From NCBI GenBank assembly GCA_025758065.1, contig CP107199.1, positions 3,073,501 through 3,137,500 of the forward strand: a stretch of 64,000 bases of DNA, given 5' to 3'. This stretch comes from Lachnospiraceae bacterium (GTDB lineage Bacteria; Bacillota; Clostridia; Lachnospirales; Lachnospiraceae). A program made the position numbers and the translations under genes. Shown here piece after piece: positions 61,518-64,000 of the stretch (the stretch's first letter is position 1; each line of letters begins with the position of its first letter). The notes below the pieces were generated by a model. It did not search any database and had not been told where the DNA came from. It was given only the letters and a program-made list of their open reading frames with translations.

Positions 61518-61680
61518 AAAATTGCTGACTGTAACAGACGAAAATGAAGAGAAACTAAGAGCTTTGGTTGAAAAAGCTAAGACTCGTGTGCCAGAGCTTT
61601 TTCAACAACATTATAAGACTACTCCAGAAGAATTTGAAAAAAAAGGAGTATACTTGAGCTTTTATGTACAGAGCTTATGA
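61504..61680 (+). CDS. Small hypothetical protein
   Basis: A 58-residue protein (MTKNEKLLTVTDENEEKLRA, then LVEKAKTRVPELFQQHYKTT). ATG 61504 overlaps the end of the HAD gene and follows GAAGGAAAA. It overlaps the next small frame at 61664 by 17 bp. The short C-terminus after an A8 run could result from a frameshift. Not recognised. Confidence 0.55.
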   Translation: MTKNEKLLTVTDENEEKLRALVEKAKTRVPELFQQHYKTTPEEFEKKGVYLSFYVQSL

Positions 61681-61807
61681 AGATGGCGTTATCGAGGGAC
61701 ATATCGGCGTTGCTCTGGATTTAGATTGTGATGATGAGAACTTAAACAATTTGATTTTAAATATGCGGGATGAATTGAAAAACAGAGAAGAGGAGCGGGA
61801 CGAGTAA
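61664..61807 (+). CDS. Small acidic protein overlapping the preceding gene
   Basis: A 47-residue acidic frame, MYRAYEDGVIEGHIGVALDL followed by DCDDENLNNLILNMRDELKN and REEERDE. It has a plausible AAGGAG 15 nt upstream. It could be a separate gene or the C-terminal half of the 61504 gene after a frameshift; a TGA at 61655 in this frame favours a separate start. Confidence 0.45.
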   Translation: MYRAYEDGVIEGHIGVALDLDCDDENLNNLILNMRDELKNREEERDE

Positions 61808-61844
61808 CAGAAAAAGGCATACTATTAGCCAGGAAGCAAAAAAA

Positions 61845-62162
61845 ATGAGGACGAGAGAATATAGAAGGCAGAAGCGAAAAGTGAAAATTAAGCAGCGTAA
61901 GGAAATGGCAGTTGCGATTGGTGGGCATGGTGAACCAGGAAGGGTTCATTCTGGGAAACACTTTGAAAAGTTAGAAGCGGCAGTAAATGGTGAGAAGCCA
62001 GGAATTCTTGCAAAACATGATTATGGGATGATCACTCGTGGTGTCAGCAAGAAAACAAAAATCAAGAATGGACAAGCTTCGTATCGTCATAAAGGTGCGT
62101 ATGGTCCAGAAAAAGTCTATACTCGCCATGATCAGAGAGAAATGGACCGTATTTTGGAATGA
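61845..62162 (+). CDS. Small basic hypothetical protein
   Basis: A 105-residue, strongly basic protein (MRTREYRRQKRKVKIKQRKE at the start; GKHFEKLEAAVNGEKPGILA and YRHKGAYGPEKVYTRHDQRE later). The composition suggests nucleic acid binding, but no known domain is recognised. It sits in the middle of the plus-strand island, with ribosome binding site CCAGGAAG. Confidence 0.55.
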   Translation: MRTREYRRQKRKVKIKQRKEMAVAIGGHGEPGRVHSGKHFEKLEAAVNGEKPGILAKHDYGMITRGVSKKTKIKNGQASYRHKGAYGPEKVYTRHDQREMDRILE

Positions 62163-62177
62163 AAGGGGCATTTAGCT

Positions 62178-62371
62178 ATGAAGCAGAAAAAGAAATACAC
62201 TATTGAAAGTGAGCTAACAAAAGCTTTAATGCAATTTTCCTTTGGAAAACTAACAATTGCCGAAGTAAAAAAAAAGCTGCGGTTGCTGCCACAAATTGGG
62301 ATTCGTCAAATGAAGCATTGGCACATAAAGGGCTAAATTGGTATGCGAAACAGATAATTGCTAAAATGTAG
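62178..62371 (+). pseudogene. Small gene with a frameshift at an A9 run
   Basis: ATG 62178 (ribosome binding site AAAGGGG) encodes MKQKKKYTIESELTKALMQF and SFGKLTIAEVKKK up to a run of nine A (62267-62275), after which this frame soon ends at 62336. One added A gives instead AAVAATNWDSSNEALAHKGL and NWYAKQIIAKM, ending at 62371, which looks like a natural C-terminus. It is either a genuine frameshift or a slippage site. Confidence 0.6.
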
Positions 62372-62394
62372 TTACTATAGAGAAGGTGATAATA

Positions 62395-63036
62395 ATGAGA
62401 TATTACATTGCGGATTTGCATTTTGGTCATGGTGGGCTAAATAATCGCATGGATAATCGGAAATTTGAAAGCGTGGAAGCCATGGATGAATATATGATCG
62501 CTCAATGGAATTCCAGGGTGCGTAGAAATGATGAAGTTGTGATTCTCGGAGACTTCGCAATTTATAAGCACGGAGAGCAGGTAAATCAATTACTGACACG
62601 GCTAAAAGGCAGAAAGACCCTTATTCTTGGTAATCACGATGAATTTATCGATAAGAAAGATTTCCGGTCAGAGTTATTGGAAAAAATCACTCCCTATATA
62701 GAGCTAAATGACAATAAGCGAAAAATAATTTTATCTCACTATCCCATTATGTGCTATAACGGGCAATATCGTTATGATTCAGAGGGGAATCCTAAAACTT
62801 ACATGTTGTATGGTCATGTTCATAACACTTTTGATGAAGTGTTGATTCAGGAATATCAGGAACAGGTGCGTAAACATCAGCGAGCGATTCAGGGTTCTAA
62901 AGAAGAAGTGCCTATTCCCTGTCAGATGATAAATTGTTTTTGCATGTTTTCTGATTATATCCCGCTTACATTGGATGAATGGATTCAGGTGGATAGAGAG
63001 CGAAGAGAAAAACTAAAATGTATAGAGAAAACCTGA
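62395..63036 (+). CDS. Calcineurin-like metallophosphoesterase
   Basis: A 213-residue phosphoesterase: YYIADLHFGHGG, VVILGDFAI, LILGNHDEF, ILSHYPI and YGHVHN provide the metal ligands. The frame can start at 62386, but ATG 62395 follows AGAAGGTG. Similar proteins are annotated as hydrolases near phage or nucleotide genes; the substrate is unknown. It lies 34 bp before the PARG-type gene, probably in one transcript. Confidence 0.85.
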   Translation: MRYYIADLHFGHGGLNNRMDNRKFESVEAMDEYMIAQWNSRVRRNDEVVILGDFAIYKHGEQVNQLLTRLKGRKTLILGNHDEFIDKKDFRSELLEKITPYIELNDNKRKIILSHYPIMCYNGQYRYDSEGNPKTYMLYGHVHNTFDEVLIQEYQEQVRKHQRAIQGSKEEVPIPCQMINCFCMFSDYIPLTLDEWIQVDRERREKLKCIEKT

Positions 63037-63070
63037 TAACAAATAAAAGGTTAAAAGGAATGGTAAATAT

Positions 63071-63913
63071 ATGAGCAGTTTTGAAAATGTAGAGATTTTT
63101 GAAGATACAAAAAATCTGTGTGAAAAAAATGGGAGAATTAAAGAATCTCTTGCTAAATCCGTGAAAAATCAAAAACTTATTTTGGAAGGAGAACATCTGC
63201 CTGTTGTGGATAAATCACGTTTTACAGATAATGCAAAAGTGATCCTGTCCACAAAGCGGACTTTTGCGGCAGCTTCTGGTTATGTAAAGCAAAAAGTTGC
63301 AGTACATAACTTTGCTTCTTCCACTAATCCGGGTGGTGGAGTGACAAGAGGATCCAGTGCCCAGGAGGAATGCCTGTGTAGATGCTCCGGACTGTATTTT
63401 TGCTTAAGTGTACCGGAGATGATGAAAGGGTTTTATTATCCTCATCGAAATGCGAAAAATCCGATCAATAATGCAGATATCATCTATACGCCGGGTGTAA
63501 CTGTATTTAAGACAGATACAAGCAATCCGAAACTGCTGGATGAGAAAGACTGGTATGATGTAGATGTTATTACCTGCGCAGCACCGAATTTACGGGAAAG
63601 ACCAAGCAATCGGTTCAATCAGAATAATGGTGATCACGCTGTAAAGGTCAGTGATAGAGAACTTCTTGAAATCCATAAGAAGAGACTGACCAGGATTCTG
63701 GATGTTGCCGCACTGAACAATGCGGAAGTAGTGATTCTTGGTGCTTTTGGGTGCGGAGCCTTTCAGAATAAACCGGAAGTGATGGCCAGAGCTGCAAAAG
63801 AAGTGATTACGGATTATCTGCAAGTCTTTAAAACCATTGAGTTTGCTGTATATTGTTCGCCTCGTGATGATACGAATTTCAGGGTATTTAAGAGAGTGCT
63901 GGGAATGATGTGA
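63071..63913 (+). CDS. TIGR02452-type protein, microbial PARG fold
   Basis: A 280-residue protein with the bacterial poly(ADP-ribose) glycohydrolase signature GGGVTRGSSAQEE, i.e. GGG-x7-QEE, preceded by VHNFASSTNP. Other marks are ITCAAPNLRERPSN and VILGAFGCGAFQNKPEVMAR, which match the macro-fold core. It probably hydrolyses ADP-ribose linkages or binds ADP-ribose. Together with the phosphoesterases and HAD protein it suggests handling of nucleotide-type modifications. A terminator follows. Confidence 0.87.
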   Translation: MSSFENVEIFEDTKNLCEKNGRIKESLAKSVKNQKLILEGEHLPVVDKSRFTDNAKVILSTKRTFAAASGYVKQKVAVHNFASSTNPGGGVTRGSSAQEECLCRCSGLYFCLSVPEMMKGFYYPHRNAKNPINNADIIYTPGVTVFKTDTSNPKLLDEKDWYDVDVITCAAPNLRERPSNRFNQNNGDHAVKVSDRELLEIHKKRLTRILDVAALNNAEVVILGAFGCGAFQNKPEVMARAAKEVITDYLQVFKTIEFAVYCSPRDDTNFRVFKRVLGMM

Positions 63914-63918
63914 TTTTT

Positions 63919-63955
63919 GGCGGTTGATCATAAAAGGTCAGCCGCCTTTTTCTTT
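63919..63955 (+). terminator. Terminator after the PARG-type gene
   Basis: GGCGG-TTGATC with GGTCA-GCCGCC around a short loop, followed by TTTTTCTTTT. Nothing further is seen up to 64000. Confidence 0.85.
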
Positions 63956-64000
63956 TATAAAAAATTCTTGTAAATCCCCTGCTTTTAACTTATGGAACCG

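Noticed and set aside
47100..64000. CRISPR array or cas genes in the accessory region
   Set aside because: No regularly spaced direct repeats with unique spacers and no Cas-like protein were seen; the repeats present are promoter modules, operators and IS ends.
46589..64000. Second attachment site duplicating the tRNA-Thr 3' end
   Set aside because: No copy of the terminal tRNA-Thr sequence was noticed downstream within the window; the element presumably continues beyond 64000.

Overview
The window is a chromosomal segment of a low-to-medium G+C anaerobic Firmicute, most likely a gut Lachnospiraceae. The support is the CodY tail, rpsB-tsf, the pyrH-frr-uppS-cdsA-dxr-rseP-ispG-polC operon with a PolC-type polymerase, a DUF3877-type protein, a domain-permuted GH3 glucosidase, and consensus sigma-A promoters with AGGAGG-like ribosome binding sites. 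No rRNA and no CRISPR array were seen.

Layout. 1-2.4 kb: codY 3' end, rpsB, tsf. 2.4-8.7 kb: small metabolic and stress genes (esterase, VOC protein, LOG protein, cysteine hydrolase, two-part UxaA-type dehydratase, bcp-yaaA, cutC). 8.7-12.7 kb: a cluster behind a BirA-type operator (hotdog dehydratase-like protein, BioY, thiolase, acyl-CoA ligase), probably used during biotin shortage. 12.7-17.5 kb: a broken hydrolase-AraC gene, a dicarboxylate/amino-acid symporter with a suspicious start, a PadR regulator facing a membrane protein across a textbook PadR operator. 17.6-24.2 kb: repeat elements, an old-yellow-enzyme-type reductase, oleate hydratase, a second YczE-like membrane protein, an EamA exporter. 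24.3-32.7 kb: DnaJ-like chaperone, membrane-bound permuted GH3, a secreted repeat protein, a phosphoesterase and a degenerate GGDEF-EAL protein. 32.9-44.5 kb: pyrH to polC, covering pyrimidine nucleotide supply, ribosome recycling, undecaprenyl and phospholipid precursors, the MEP isoprenoid pathway, site-2 protease and replication. About 30 kb of other genes separates tsf from pyrH, which are usually adjacent in Firmicutes.

From 46.3 kb three tRNA genes (Pro, Glu, Thr) mark a boundary. An IS and a tyrosine integrase follow the tRNA-Thr 3' end, and the rest of the window looks accessory: candidate small RNAs, Fic, TM2, an XRE repressor with operators, short membrane or coiled-coil proteins with a duplicated promoter/leader, an IS66-type element, a second DDE-transposase IS with a 9-bp target duplication, and a plus-strand island (59.0-63.9 kb) with two calcineurin-like phosphoesterases, a HAD domain of the RNA-repair-associated kind and a microbial PARG-type protein. 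The other end of the element is not in the window.

The most striking non-coding signal is a set of highly palindromic intergenic elements. Two copies of one 216-bp element differ at a single base. A related 207-bp element abuts one of them. A third family of long inverted repeats sits between genes of the pyrH operon and as half-element fragments near 6.5 and 7.8 kb.
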